Positions 1 to 8,935 of a stretch of DNA of 64,000 nucleotides are shown piece by piece. This stretch comes from Pedobacter rhodius (lineage in GTDB: Bacteria > Bacteroidota > Bacteroidia > Sphingobacteriales > Sphingobacteriaceae): NCBI RefSeq assembly GCF_027213645.1, contig NZ_JAPWGL010000004.1, forward strand, positions 248,001-312,000, read 5' to 3'. The number at the start of each line of letters is the position of its first letter. Positions within the stretch are counted from its first letter, which is position 1. Made by a program: the position numbers and the translations under genes. Under the pieces are notes generated by a model. It searched no databases and was not told the origin of the DNA. It saw only the letters and a list, made by a program, of their open reading frames with translations.

Positions 1-347
1 GCCTAATGGCCGCCGCTTTAGGATTAGTATTAGTATTTGGTGGTTCTGCATTCAAGGCAGATAGCAAAAGGGTACAATATACGTTTCAGTATACCGGTAG
101 CGATAAGTCCCGAACTGAGGTTGAAAAAGAATCTAACTGGACTTATAGTCCTAACGCAGCGGGCTGTGATGAAATTCAACAAGAAGCCTGTCTTATACGA
201 GTAGATGCAAGCTTTGTGAATACAAGTGGCACCCCTACGCTAGACCCTTCACTTAACTTAATCGCAAGTCCCCACACATCAACACGTGCTTATGTAGTAT
301 CCAGTGATGATGGAGACATGGACATCGAAAACAAAACTGCCCAATAA
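1..347 (+). CDS. DUF6520-like small secreted protein, 5' end outside window
   Basis: The frame is open to the left edge, so the true start probably lies outside; the first visible ATG is at 6. The visible part is the hydrophobic end of a signal peptide (MAAALGLVLVFGGSAF) followed by about 95 polar residues with two cysteines (GCDEIQQEAC). That layout resembles the small exported DUF6520 family of Bacteroidota, whose function is unknown. The family call is from memory of the pattern and could be wrong. The gene converges on the SusD gene and ends at a shared hairpin. Confidence 0.6.
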   Translation, partial: LMAAALGLVLVFGGSAFKADSKRVQYTFQYTGSDKSRTEVEKESNWTYSPNAAGCDEIQQEACLIRVDASFVNTSGTPTLDPSLNLIASPHTSTRAYVVSSDDGDMDIENKTAQ

Positions 348-360
348 CCTAAGGGTAAAA

Positions 361-389
361 TATGAGGGGGAAATGAACTCCCCCTTATA
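361..389. terminator. Bidirectional hairpin between convergent genes
   Basis: AGGGGGA (365-371) pairs perfectly with TCCCCCT (379-385) around a 7-base loop. TATG/TTATA-type flanks extend the stem to about 11 pairs with one G-U. It lies between the stop of the small secreted protein and the stop of susD, where a two-way terminator is expected. There is no long T-run on either side. Confidence 0.6.
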
Positions 390-391
390 GT

Positions 392-1762
392 TTAGTTTTG
401 TGGCATGCCTGAAGATTCAATAATATCAGTGGGCAACGGCAAAGCATAATATCGTGAATCTGGCGCAAGGGTGAAGACTTGACTTCCGAGAACCCGTCTT
501 AGAATTATATTTGCTCCTTCTTTGTTGTACCTTTTAAGGTCAGCAAAACGAAGACCTCTCATCAACAACTCCTTCCTTCTTTCTTCACGGATTTTTCTAA
601 TAGCATCAGACTTATCGGTTGCAGTTACAGGCGAAAAGGGCACTGTATTTCTCCAACGGGACTTTAATAAAATATTCAATGTTTCCATAGCCCCAGACAG
701 GTCATTGAGCCAGGCTTTACATTCGGCGCTGTTAAGATAAAGTTCATCTGTTGCAAGGCCTGAAAAGTAAATCGTTCCACTTGCGGTGTAATTCCCCTTG
801 AACTGCTGGTATGGCGCAGAAGCCCGGAAAAATGCAGTTCTTCTTAAATCGTTAATGTTATAACTGGCATACAAGGCAGTATCGACTCTAGAATTTGTAG
901 TATTATTGACTCCAAAATTACTGGAAAGTTCTGCATACCAAATCGTCTCCTTATTAAACTTTTTGATTGGTACTGTGCTACTTAGCGCCAGGAGATCACT
1001 ATCGCCATTGTAATCCATTAGCTTGCTGTTGAATTTGAGTGCTTCCAGTGTATATTTCAATGACGTTTCATATTCATGACGGTACAGAAAACATCTTGAC
1101 AACAGCGCTGCTGCGGCTCCTTTTGAGGGTCGCATCACATGCTGAGGGTAGTCGGGCAGTAAGGTTAATGCTAAAGTTGCATCTTCAATTATTTTTTGGT
1201 AACAATCGCTTACCGAAGAACGTACCGAGGGGACATTAAAGTTAGATGATGTTCTAAGTGCAATACCTAAATCATTGCCAGAATTTTTTTCATCAAAGGC
1301 AAGTCCATGTTGATTGGTCAACATCAAAAAATAAAAGGACCTGTAGAATAAGGCGCTTCCCTTGGCATTGTCCCATTGAGAACTGTTCGCTGGCGTTCTG
1401 TCTATGCTTTCTAATAACTCCAGGCAAAGATTACTATTAAAAACAGACGTATACGCCAGACTCCAATCATTGGCATGTCGATAAGGAGTAGGCTTCCAGG
1501 TATAAGCTTCTTGAGCCCTTACACTTAGCGCATTGTAACTGTTGACTGTCAGGAAAAAATCATCACTTGATGCTTCGCCAAATGACGGAGTTAACCTCAG
1601 GTTCATAAGATTGGCATCGTCCAAAAGTCCTTGTACGTCAGATAAAGTATGTGGAATTACCAATTTGGCATTTGATTTAACCTCAAGGTACTTTTTACAA
1701 CTCAAGGTAAGTAGCATTGCAGTACAAAGTACAATACTTATTGCAATATTATTTTTCTTCAT
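392..1762 (-). CDS. SusD/RagB family nutrient-binding lipoprotein
   Basis: This is the surface lipoprotein that caps a SusC-type transporter and binds its oligosaccharide or peptide substrate. I start it at the ATG at 1762, not the in-frame ATG at 1780. The shorter form begins MKKNNIAIS and gives a clean lipoprotein signal with lipobox LTLSC, lipidated at Cys22. Family hallmarks are the N-terminal CKKYLEV, the segment RSFYFLMLTNQHG, and the C-terminal IREERRKELLMRGLRFADLKRYN. At about 456 residues it is typical in length. It follows the SusC gene by about 20 bases in the same transcript. The substrate cannot be read from the sequence. Confidence 0.93.
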   Translation of the reverse strand: MKKNNIAISIVLCTAMLLTLSCKKYLEVKSNAKLVIPHTLSDVQGLLDDANLMNLRLTPSFGEASSDDFFLTVNSYNALSVRAQEAYTWKPTPYRHANDWSLAYTSVFNSNLCLELLESIDRTPANSSQWDNAKGSALFYRSFYFLMLTNQHGLAFDEKNSGNDLGIALRTSSNFNVPSVRSSVSDCYQKIIEDATLALTLLPDYPQHVMRPSKGAAAALLSRCFLYRHEYETSLKYTLEALKFNSKLMDYNGDSDLLALSSTVPIKKFNKETIWYAELSSNFGVNNTTNSRVDTALYASYNINDLRRTAFFRASAPYQQFKGNYTASGTIYFSGLATDELYLNSAECKAWLNDLSGAMETLNILLKSRWRNTVPFSPVTATDKSDAIRKIREERRKELLMRGLRFADLKRYNKEGANIILRRVLGSQVFTLAPDSRYYALPLPTDIIESSGMPQN

Positions 1763-1784
1763 AATTACTATTTCTATCATGGTT

Positions 1785-4700
1785 TTAGAATGCCCCCTTT
1801 ATACCAAATGATAACTGGCGGGAAGGAGGTAATATGTTTGAATAATCCGGATCATAACCGAAATGATTCGCTTTCCAGAGTAATCCGACATTTTGTAAAC
1901 CTGCGTATACTTCAAGATTCCGAAATGGAAATTTCCACTGAACTGTATTTAATGTGTAACCAAATCGAATATAATCAAGGCGAATGTGGTCTCCCGACAT
2001 CACATTAATTTCAGATTTACTGTAAAATGCATCCCGAACACTTGGTGCAGGGTAGATGAACGAGGGAACATTAGTTACGTTTTCATCACCAGGCTTCTGC
2101 CAGCGAGACTCATATTCATAATTTCCCTGCCCAGTTTCTATTAGCGTTGAATATGCCAGTGCCGGTTTTCTGACCTTATAACCTAATTTGTAATTGATAT
2201 TAACCGACAAACTGAAACCCCTAAATGACAAAGTATTGATCAAAGAACCGAAATACGTCGGACTGGCAGAACCCAGAAAGGTGACATTATTCCCCGTATT
2301 AAAAGATTCATCTGCGATAGACTCGTAATCAGTACTGAGTTTACCATTCAAATATCCCTGTGGATTCCCCTTGCTGTCCAGCCCTCCCCATTTATAAGCT
2401 GCAACCGCATATAGTGGATAGCCTTCGATTGGAGTAATAGCATTCCCTGCGGTAAGTAAATTGTAAAAAGCTGATGAATTGTCTCTGCTTTTATATTTTG
2501 TGGTTTTACTGGTGTTATAACTAAAATACAGGTCAGTTCCCCAACTAAAATTGCCAGTTTTAAGATTTTTGCTGTGAAGATCGAGATCAATACCCTCTCC
2601 CCTCATATTAGCAACATTCTTTGTGATTACATCACGTGCACCCCAACTGGTATAGTCATAGCCCGTTATACCATACAAATCCGTTCCTGTTTTGACGTAA
2701 TAAGAAAATGATCCGGTCAGAATTTGCTTGGGAAGTTCAAAATCCAGTTTCATATCAACCTGCGAAAGCTGTTCCCATTTCAAATCGGGGTTATTTATTG
2801 CATTTATCCTCGTGATTGGAAATCCCGTCAAAGCATTCGTGCCATAAGTGGCAATTGGGGACGCAGTTTTCGTTAGGTCTACATTACCACTGTAGCCAAA
2901 TGTAGTGGTTAACCGCAGAACGGGCAGCCATCTTAAATTATAAAAGGATTCATCTGAAATCTTCCATCCAATACCTGACGACCATAAGGGCTTCCATTTA
3001 TCATTTATATCAGCGCCAAAAATATTTGATCCGTCACGTCGTATGCTTCCTGACAACAGGTAACGTCCTTTGAAGGAATATGCGAAATTGGCATACATGC
3101 TTATAAAACGGTATGCAGTCTGAGTTAAAGTATTGACACTTCCGATCTGGCTGCTAAATCCAGTTAAGTATTGGCGGTAAAGCCCTACCTCGTCAACTGG
3201 AGTAAAATATAGTGGGTCGGATTGATAGCCTAATCTTCTGCTTCCACGAGAAGAAGTATTCGCACTCCTTGCCTCAGCACCGAAAATTGCATTGATGCTA
3301 TGCAAGCCAAAAACGTTGTTGTAGTTGAATTGCGCTCTTCCTGTTTGTGAGTTGACTACCGAAGAAGAAGAATTCAGTATCCCTCCTCTTGGAACCGGAT
3401 AAGTAACTATTCCCGTAGAGGCATTTACCTGACTAAACGAATTGATCAGATTTCTGGCCGCATAACTTTGTTCATCGGATGTTCGTTCAATATCTGAGCT
3501 CTGCCGTTGATATTGGTAATTTACCTGCAGGTTTAACCCTTTGACGATTTGATACCTAAATCCGACGTTAGCAAATAAGTCCTGAGAACGGGAATCGGTA
3601 TAGTCATGTTTATAATCTTCTGTGGGATAAAATTTCCAGTCTAAAAGTCTACCTTTTGCCAGTGTATCAGTATATGCTGACCGAAATTCTGTAGCAAGTC
3701 CTCCAGCCTGTGCAAAATCCAGGTATGGCGGATACCTTCCCCCAGCGCTCAGATAACCATTCGCAGGACGGCCGGTCTTTCCAGTAAAATTTGTATAATA
3801 AACATTAGTACTTAGATTTAATTTTTCAAGCACCTTAAAATCATTGGCAAAATGCAGGTTTAATTTACCTGAGGTATTGTAAACTTCCCCTCTATTCTGA
3901 TCGTATGCTGCAGAAAGTAAATAGGTATTCCGCTCACTCCCCCCTTTAAGATTTAAACTATACTGTTGGAGAATCCCACGAGTGTAGAAATTGTCCAGAT
4001 AGGATTGTTGTGTATTATTTCCCGCTAATAAATTTATTCTAGCATCAGCCGTTGACTGAGAGATCTGCCCGTTTCTTCTTGCTAGAAGAACTTCTACAAC
4101 AGGGGTTAATGCCAACCATGGTGTGGTAGATATCCGATCATTAAAGTAGCCCGATTCGAAAAGTTGTTTTTCAAAAGCGATATAATCGCTACTATTCATC
4201 TGCCTGATAGAATTAAATCTTGGTAAATCCTGTACCAATACATTTGCACCAAAGGCAATTTGCATAGGTTGGTTTTGTCTGCCTCTCTTGGTTGTAATCA
4301 CAATTACGCCATTACCAGCCCTTGCACCCCAAATCGATGCAGCTGCTGCATCTTTTAATACAGATACATTTTCTACATCATTGGGATTAATGTTAGATAT
4401 ATCTCCCTCATATATAAAACCATCTAACACGATTAGCGGATCTAACGGACCATTGATTGTTCCAAGACCACGTATAGAAATGTTGGTCTTATTTTGCGGA
4501 TTGTTATTACTCTTTCCTACCTGGAGCATTAATCCGCTACTTTGACCAATTATCCTTTCTAAAATATTCGACCCTGTACGTTCTCCTAGAGCTTTCTCAC
4601 TAATAGAGGATATTGTTCCATTAACTTCATTGGGTTTCAATGTTTGGTAACCTGTCTGAACGGTGACCTCCTCTAACTGCTGGGAATCATCGGTCATTTT

Positions 4701-5015
4701 AACTGAAATGAATTTTTCATTTATTGAATAAATCCTGAAAATTGTTTTATATCCAGTTGCAGTAATACGAATTGTATCTCCAGGGTTTACTTTTCCTAAA
4801 GTAAAATTTCCAGCCTCATCAACTATTGTCATATTCTTTCTGGAGCGAACGCTGGCCGGGATTACATTTCCATCAAAGTCAGTAACCTTCCCTTTTAACA
4901 CATTTGCTTCCTGAGCAAAAGCTGTTATTGCAGAGAGGATAATGATTATCAGAGCCATACAAAACAGTAGAAAATTCCACTTCATTTTTCTAGTGTTGAA
5001 ATGATTTGCCATCAT
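1785..5015 (-). CDS. SusC/RagA family TonB-linked outer membrane transporter
   Basis: This 1076-residue protein is a TonB-dependent outer membrane channel that works with the adjacent SusD lipoprotein. In order it has a signal peptide (about residues 11-35, ending AFAQ), a carboxypeptidase-regulatory-like domain (about 38-115, GKVTDFDGNVIPAS), a plug domain (about 119-240, with the SusC motif NVSVLKDAAAASIWGARAGNGVIVITTKRG), and a long beta-barrel ending in Phe. The upstream thioredoxin-like gene stops one base before this start, so the two are probably translationally coupled. No anti-sigma/FecR or ECF sigma gene lies beside it. The alternative start MKWNFLL at residue 11 would also keep the signal peptide. 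Confidence 0.95.
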   Translation of the reverse strand: MMANHFNTRKMKWNFLLFCMALIIIILSAITAFAQEANVLKGKVTDFDGNVIPASVRSRKNMTIVDEAGNFTLGKVNPGDTIRITATGYKTIFRIYSINEKFISVKMTDDSQQLEEVTVQTGYQTLKPNEVNGTISSISEKALGERTGSNILERIIGQSSGLMLQVGKSNNNPQNKTNISIRGLGTINGPLDPLIVLDGFIYEGDISNINPNDVENVSVLKDAAAASIWGARAGNGVIVITTKRGRQNQPMQIAFGANVLVQDLPRFNSIRQMNSSDYIAFEKQLFESGYFNDRISTTPWLALTPVVEVLLARRNGQISQSTADARINLLAGNNTQQSYLDNFYTRGILQQYSLNLKGGSERNTYLLSAAYDQNRGEVYNTSGKLNLHFANDFKVLEKLNLSTNVYYTNFTGKTGRPANGYLSAGGRYPPYLDFAQAGGLATEFRSAYTDTLAKGRLLDWKFYPTEDYKHDYTDSRSQDLFANVGFRYQIVKGLNLQVNYQYQRQSSDIERTSDEQSYAARNLINSFSQVNASTGIVTYPVPRGGILNSSSSVVNSQTGRAQFNYNNVFGLHSINAIFGAEARSANTSSRGSRRLGYQSDPLYFTPVDEVGLYRQYLTGFSSQIGSVNTLTQTAYRFISMYANFAYSFKGRYLLSGSIRRDGSNIFGADINDKWKPLWSSGIGWKISDESFYNLRWLPVLRLTTTFGYSGNVDLTKTASPIATYGTNALTGFPITRINAINNPDLKWEQLSQVDMKLDFELPKQILTGSFSYYVKTGTDLYGITGYDYTSWGARDVITKNVANMRGEGIDLDLHSKNLKTGNFSWGTDLYFSYNTSKTTKYKSRDNSSAFYNLLTAGNAITPIEGYPLYAVAAYKWGGLDSKGNPQGYLNGKLSTDYESIADESFNTGNNVTFLGSASPTYFGSLINTLSFRGFSLSVNINYKLGYKVRKPALAYSTLIETGQGNYEYESRWQKPGDENVTNVPSFIYPAPSVRDAFYSKSEINVMSGDHIRLDYIRFGYTLNTVQWKFPFRNLEVYAGLQNVGLLWKANHFGYDPDYSNILPPSRQLSFGIKGAF

Positions 5016-5016
5016 A

Positions 5017-5763
5017 TTAATCTTTTTTAGTTTTAAGGTTAAGACTTAAGCCTGCGATAAGCCGCGAGACGTTTTCTTCTGTAAGTTGATCCGCGCGCGT
5101 AATCGCTTTAATACGTCCATCGGCACCAATCCAGATATAGTGCGGCATTGTATTGACTGGAAAAACGTTCTTTATTTCAGCGCTATTGAGAATTATGGGT
5201 AATGCGAAATCTTTAATTTTTGCCTTTTGCGCTGCCAAAAATTTTTCTAGAACTTCTACAGTATCACTTGCATAAGTATTCATCAGTAAAAACTGGATAT
5301 TTTTACCATATTTTTTTTGCATAGCATCCATTTTCGGAAATTCGGCTATGCACGGCGAGCAGTATGTCGCCCAAAAATCGAGGACGAGTGCTTTATTTCT
5401 AAAGCTCGAAAATTCAGCGCTTTTTTGGTTAAAATTTAGGATTTGCGAAAGGGTAAGATTAGGTACTTTATCGTTGATTGCGAGTTGGCGGCTCGTTGCC
5501 TTTGCCTGTGCGAATAGAGTAGTTGAGAAGAAAAATAAAACCGTAGTTAACCGAATGATTTTCTTTCTAAGTAGTCTTTCTAGATTTATCTCTCTATTAG
5601 CCAATTTAGCAACATTCCTTGTTGTCTGGCCATCCAATTGAAAACAGCTTAAGCTTAAATTCCCATAAGAAGGTGGAACACATCTCTTGGGTTTCTTTAT
5701 AAGGTCGATTCCAAAAAAAAGGCATGGCAGTGCCCTAGCGATAGAGAATATCGTTTTTTTCAT
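5017..5763 (-). CDS. TlpA/ResA-like thioredoxin-fold protein
   Basis: The C-terminal domain (about residues 95-245) is a periplasmic thioredoxin of the TlpA/AhpC-TSA type: VLDFWATYCSPC with the redox pair Cys135/Cys138, a cis-Pro region (NTMPHYIWIG), and the end strand GRIKAITR. The N-terminus is odd. A hydrophobic stretch at 5-20 is followed by a 50-residue hydrophilic segment, then a second signal-like helix (70-86, ending LFAQA). The translated start may therefore be internal, near the second hydrophobic stretch. The gene lies first in a trx-susC-susD operon. TlpA-like proteins are common partners of SusC/D pairs in Sphingobacteriaceae; the role here is not known. Confidence 0.85.
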   Translation of the reverse strand: MKKTIFSIARALPCLFFGIDLIKKPKRCVPPSYGNLSLSCFQLDGQTTRNVAKLANREINLERLLRKKIIRLTTVLFFFSTTLFAQAKATSRQLAINDKVPNLTLSQILNFNQKSAEFSSFRNKALVLDFWATYCSPCIAEFPKMDAMQKKYGKNIQFLLMNTYASDTVEVLEKFLAAQKAKIKDFALPIILNSAEIKNVFPVNTMPHYIWIGADGRIKAITRADQLTEENVSRLIAGLSLNLKTKKD

Positions 5764-5826
5764 TGTTTGTTGGTTTAAGTTAGTTGATCGGAAAATTAAA
5801 TGAGGAATCTCAAATATTGAAGAGAA

Positions 5827-5929
5827 CTAAGGCAGGCGCATTATTAAAGAACCTATTTTCTATCATTAACCGTAGGGTTGACCTGCCTTAGCCTGGCATC
5901 TTATTCAGGAGAACAGATAACCAGGCTAA
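5827..5929. repeat. Two interlocking inverted repeats
   Basis: CTAAGGCAGG (5827-5836) is the exact reverse complement of CCTGCCTTAG (5882-5891). TTAGCCTGG (5888-5896) is the exact reverse complement of CCAGGCTAA (5921-5929). The central arms overlap at TTAG, so the two stems cannot both form fully. That is the layout expected of a switching RNA leader, but it could also be chance or the remains of a mobile end. Confidence 0.5.
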
Positions 5930-6085
5930 TTAGGATGATAAATGTCCATCCGAGAGTATAAAAAACAGAGATTTGAGGACCTAAAAAGTAGGCCAGAAAA
6001 TAGCATGTTCTGCTGAAATTTGAAGAAATGATGATTTCAAATGCTTTCATGGCTAATCTGTGTTAACCGAAAGTCAAACGGAAAA

Positions 6086-6170
6086 GGGCCGCCTTTACGC
6101 TTTATTTGAAGTGAAGGTGTAGGACCACCACCGCCTCGCAGCGGCCGAACTCAAATAAAGCAGGCGACCC
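6086..6170 (-). ncRNA. Candidate structured RNA or hairpin element
   Basis: GCTTTATTTGA (6099-6109) pairs exactly with TCAAATAAAGC (6151-6161). Outside it, GGGCCGCC (6086-6093) pairs with GGCGACCC (6163-6170) at all but one position; that position is a G-U pair only if the minus strand is the RNA. The 41-base interior can form two short hairpins on the minus strand (CCGC/GCGG and GGTG/CACC), giving a junction-like fold. It sits about 320 bases upstream of the minus-strand thioredoxin gene. I do not recognise a known riboswitch class. Confidence 0.35.
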
Positions 6171-6177
6171 AAATCCG

Positions 6178-6199
6178 TATGCTATACAAAGATAGCATA
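6178..6199. repeat. 7-bp perfect inverted repeat
   Basis: TATGCTA (6178-6184) and TAGCATA (6193-6199) are separated by 8 bases. The repeat lies directly beside the larger structured element and could be an operator or a small hairpin. Confidence 0.4.
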
Positions 6200-6406
6200 G
6201 GAATTGAGTTTTACCTACCTCTCGTGTTCGAACGTCCTACTTTTCACCACAAGTTCTTTCAGTAATTACTCAATCCAAATTAATGGAAGTTATATTCTAT
6301 CGTTTTTCTATATCGTTAATTTTATTAAAGCTAAGATACAAAATATTAACCAAATCCACAAGTGGAGTTGACTTAAATCATCAAAATCAGTCACTTGCAC
6401 ATGTAA

Positions 6407-6781
6407 ATGGTAGCACCTGAAGACGAGTTAATTTTTGTTGAAATCTCTCAATTAGATTTTATGTTGATTGAAAGAGTTAAGGCCTTGAGAATTGCCAGTA
6501 AAATGACTCAACTTCAGTTAACTCAGAAGATGAAATTAGCTGATGGGTTTATTTCAAAAGTAGAAACTTTTACAGAACGTGCCAAATATAGCATTAGACA
6601 TATAAACTTGTTAGCAAGCGCTCTCAATTGCACTATACAAGATATCCTCCCCTTGGAGCAGCCAAAATATGACATGGTCATAGTAACTTTAAGGAGAACA
6701 AACAAAATTAACAAAGATGGTTCTTTGTCTCAAAAGAAAACCACTGAGGTGATTAAAATCGAACCAAAAGAAAAAAGTTAA
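6407..6781 (+). CDS. XRE-family helix-turn-helix regulator
   Basis: This is a small DNA-binding protein with a Cro/CI-type helix-turn-helix at about residues 20-80 (ERVKALRIASKMTQLQLTQKM, then FISKVE and INLLASALNCTIQDILP). A basic, lysine-rich tail follows. Residue 19 (MLIERVKALR, base 6461) is a plausible alternative start, because the domain begins there and the first 18 residues are acidic. It lies 57 bases before the LytTR regulator on the same strand and may be cotranscribed. The target is unknown. Confidence 0.75.
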   Translation: MVAPEDELIFVEISQLDFMLIERVKALRIASKMTQLQLTQKMKLADGFISKVETFTERAKYSIRHINLLASALNCTIQDILPLEQPKYDMVIVTLRRTNKINKDGSLSQKKTTEVIKIEPKEKS

Positions 6782-6838
6782 TTTGGATATGCAAAGTAAT
6801 TGAGGGATCATTTTTGAGATTACCCTAAACTTTGACAT

Positions 6839-7576
6839 ATGGAACAACTTCGTTGCGTCGTAATCGACGATGAAAAACATTCAATCTCGATTCTCTCAGA
6901 TTACATTGAGACGAATCCCAACCTAAAATTAGTCAAGACTTTTTTTGATCCTCTTATTGCACTATCAGGAATCAGTATCAGAGACAAAATAGACTTTATT
7001 TTTTTGGATATAGACATGCCAGAAATTACCGGCATTGAGCTCGCAAAAAAATTAGTCAATCGAGCTCGATTTATTGTATTTACCACTGCATTTACAAAAT
7101 ATGCCATAGAAGCTTTCGAAGTAAATGCATCTCGGTATCTGGTTAAGCCGATCTCAAAACCGAAATTCATTAAAACCGTTTGGGACATTTTAGATGCAGA
7201 AAGAAAAAGAATTGAAGGGATACGGATTGCCCAAAAAAAATATTTCTATGTCAGCATCGGCGAAAGGGGACAGAAATTGAAGATAAGGAAATCCAAAATA
7301 TTATTTTTCGAAAGCTTGAAAAACTACATGAAAATTGTCACTGAAGATGAAGATTATACAGTCTATTTGACAATGAAGGAAGTTGAAAAGGAGTTTTGGG
7401 GCACATTGTTCTACAGAGTCCACCGCAGTTACTTCGTAAATGAAGAAAGGGTTGAAAAAATAGCTGGGAACACATTAAAGCTTGGAGCACACATCATTCC
7501 GATGGGCAACAACTACAAGCAAGGTTTTATTGAATTTTCTGAAAATAAAACATTAAGATCCGGCCGGAAGTCTTAA
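6839..7576 (+). CDS. LytTR-family response regulator
   Basis: The protein has an N-terminal receiver domain (residues 1-120) with acidic pocket Asp10/Asp11, phospho-acceptor Asp57 in LDIDMPEITG and Lys103 in YLVKP. The LytTR DNA-binding domain is at about 137-240 (KILFFESLKNYMKIV, YRVHRSYFVN). At 245 residues it is the usual length for an AgrA/LytR-type regulator. The kinase gene that follows on the same strand is its likely partner. A perfect inverted repeat just after the stop may be a target site or a weak hairpin. Confidence 0.93.
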   Translation: MEQLRCVVIDDEKHSISILSDYIETNPNLKLVKTFFDPLIALSGISIRDKIDFIFLDIDMPEITGIELAKKLVNRARFIVFTTAFTKYAIEAFEVNASRYLVKPISKPKFIKTVWDILDAERKRIEGIRIAQKKYFYVSIGERGQKLKIRKSKILFFESLKNYMKIVTEDEDYTVYLTMKEVEKEFWGTLFYRVHRSYFVNEERVEKIAGNTLKLGAHIIPMGNNYKQGFIEFSENKTLRSGRKS

Positions 7577-7586
7577 GGATTCAAAT

Positions 7587-7604
7587 GTTGAACCAACATT
7601 CAAC
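7587..7604. repeat. GTTGAA inverted repeat between regulator and kinase
   Basis: GTTGAA (7587-7592) and TTCAAC (7599-7604) form a perfect 6-bp repeat with a 6-base spacer, starting 11 bases after the response-regulator stop. The spacer from 7577 to 7829 has no convincing gene. It separates two genes that are usually adjacent, so the kinase may have its own promoter here. Confidence 0.35.
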
Positions 7605-7829
7605 GATGGCTAATCAACGTTTCATTGGAAATAATGATGATACTGGAAGTAGTCGGATCAGTTTCGGACTTTCGAATTGTTTGCTGCGATCTAAAAACAA
7701 ATACTGTTTTTTTGACCAGTTTTTTAGGGTTCTGTTTCATGTTTTTATTTTGAAACTAGAGCCATTATTTAGCGTAAAAAAAGTTTTTACACCGCGATAA
7801 AATGAGGTTACACCAAGAGCAATTATAGC

Positions 7830-8918
7830 ATGACTAAGAAAATTTTCGAATGGGGAAAAGTGCAGCGCTTGCACCTAATTGGATGGGCAATATTCATAAC
7901 ATTAGAGATCGGACTAATCGGACTTTCAATGGGCTTTTTTGGAAAAGCTTTTAATTATGCCCTCCATTATATTCTTAATATTATTCTATTTTATACGAAT
8001 GCGCATTTTGTGCTTAAGAAGAGTTTTACGAAGCCTAAACCCTGGACAAGGGTAATTATCTTCATGATAATTCAAATCGGCTTATATATTTTTTTCAGGT
8101 CTTATCTTAATTACGTACTGGAAGGAACCCATAAAGGATTTAACATCCCAACAATTATTACTAACCATAAAAGTTTTTTTCAATCGCTCTGGAGAGGTTT
8201 GTTTTTTATCGTTCTTTCCTGCTTTTACTTTTTATTTTTGCGTTTCAAAGAGGAACGTTTAAAAAGAGAACATTCAGAAAGAATGGAATATTTAAACGAT
8301 TTGAAAAATAAAGAGATGCAAAATGAATTGCATGTTGCGAAGTATGAATATTTGCGAGCCCAAATCAATCCACATCTGTTATTCAACACATTGAGCTTTT
8401 TGTATGATAGCGTTCGAAAATTTAACGAGGACGCCGGAGAAGCAGTTCTTAATCTGGCTGAATTGATGCGGTTTAGTCTTGAGACGAAGGAATCCCCCGA
8501 AGAATTTCCCAAGCTGGAGGAGGAACTGCATCAGATTGATAACCTCATATCCCTTAATAAAATAAGGAAAGACAAAGAACAGTATATCAATCTTTCTTTT
8601 CCTGAAGAGGTTAAAAATTTTCGCTTTATACCATTGGTCGTAATCACATTGTTAGAAAACATGCTTAAGCATGGAAATTTACAAAAGCCAAACCAACCTG
8701 GATTATTAGATATTAAATTGAGTAAAAACGAATTGTCAATAAGTACTTCTAATTTGATCAACACCAGGATCCACCATTCAGGCTTCAATAAAGGAATGGA
8801 GAATATTGAAAAGCGATTAGGTTTGGCTTATGGCGATAAATTTTCATTGTCTTACGGAAAAAGGGATAGTAACTATTTTGATGTCAATTTAATTTTAAAA
8901 ATTTATCCAGCTCTGTAA
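7830..8918 (+). CDS. LytS/YehU-type sensor histidine kinase
   Basis: This is a membrane kinase of the His_kinase (LytS-like) class. Four hydrophobic segments occupy about residues 14-36, 42-62, 72-90 and 120-138. A short coiled linker leads to the phospho-acceptor motif QINPHLLFNTL (His182). An N-box (LLENMLKHG) follows, and a G-box-like segment (GMENIEKRL) lies near the C-terminus. No separate input domain is visible, so the signal is probably sensed by the membrane segments. It pairs with the LytTR regulator upstream and converges on the exonuclease III gene, leaving 17 bases between stops. Confidence 0.93.
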   Translation: MTKKIFEWGKVQRLHLIGWAIFITLEIGLIGLSMGFFGKAFNYALHYILNIILFYTNAHFVLKKSFTKPKPWTRVIIFMIIQIGLYIFFRSYLNYVLEGTHKGFNIPTIITNHKSFFQSLWRGLFFIVLSCFYFLFLRFKEERLKREHSERMEYLNDLKNKEMQNELHVAKYEYLRAQINPHLLFNTLSFLYDSVRKFNEDAGEAVLNLAELMRFSLETKESPEEFPKLEEELHQIDNLISLNKIRKDKEQYINLSFPEEVKNFRFIPLVVITLLENMLKHGNLQKPNQPGLLDIKLSKNELSISTSNLINTRIHHSGFNKGMENIEKRLGLAYGDKFSLSYGKRDSNYFDVNLILKIYPAL

Positions 8919-8935
8919 GTCATTGATATAATGTA

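Larger units (their letters stand above)
5764..6406. other. Palindrome-rich intergenic region
   Basis: This 640-base divergent spacer separates the thioredoxin-susCD operon (minus) from the XRE gene (plus). No credible gene is present. It holds four separate perfect inverted repeats, listed as their own entries. It could carry a long structured leader for the minus-strand operon or mobile-element end structures. Confidence 0.6.

Noticed and set aside
7585..7800. 71-residue frame between response regulator and kinase
   Set aside because: No motif, unusual composition and no conserved start; the region is more likely a spacer with a small palindrome.
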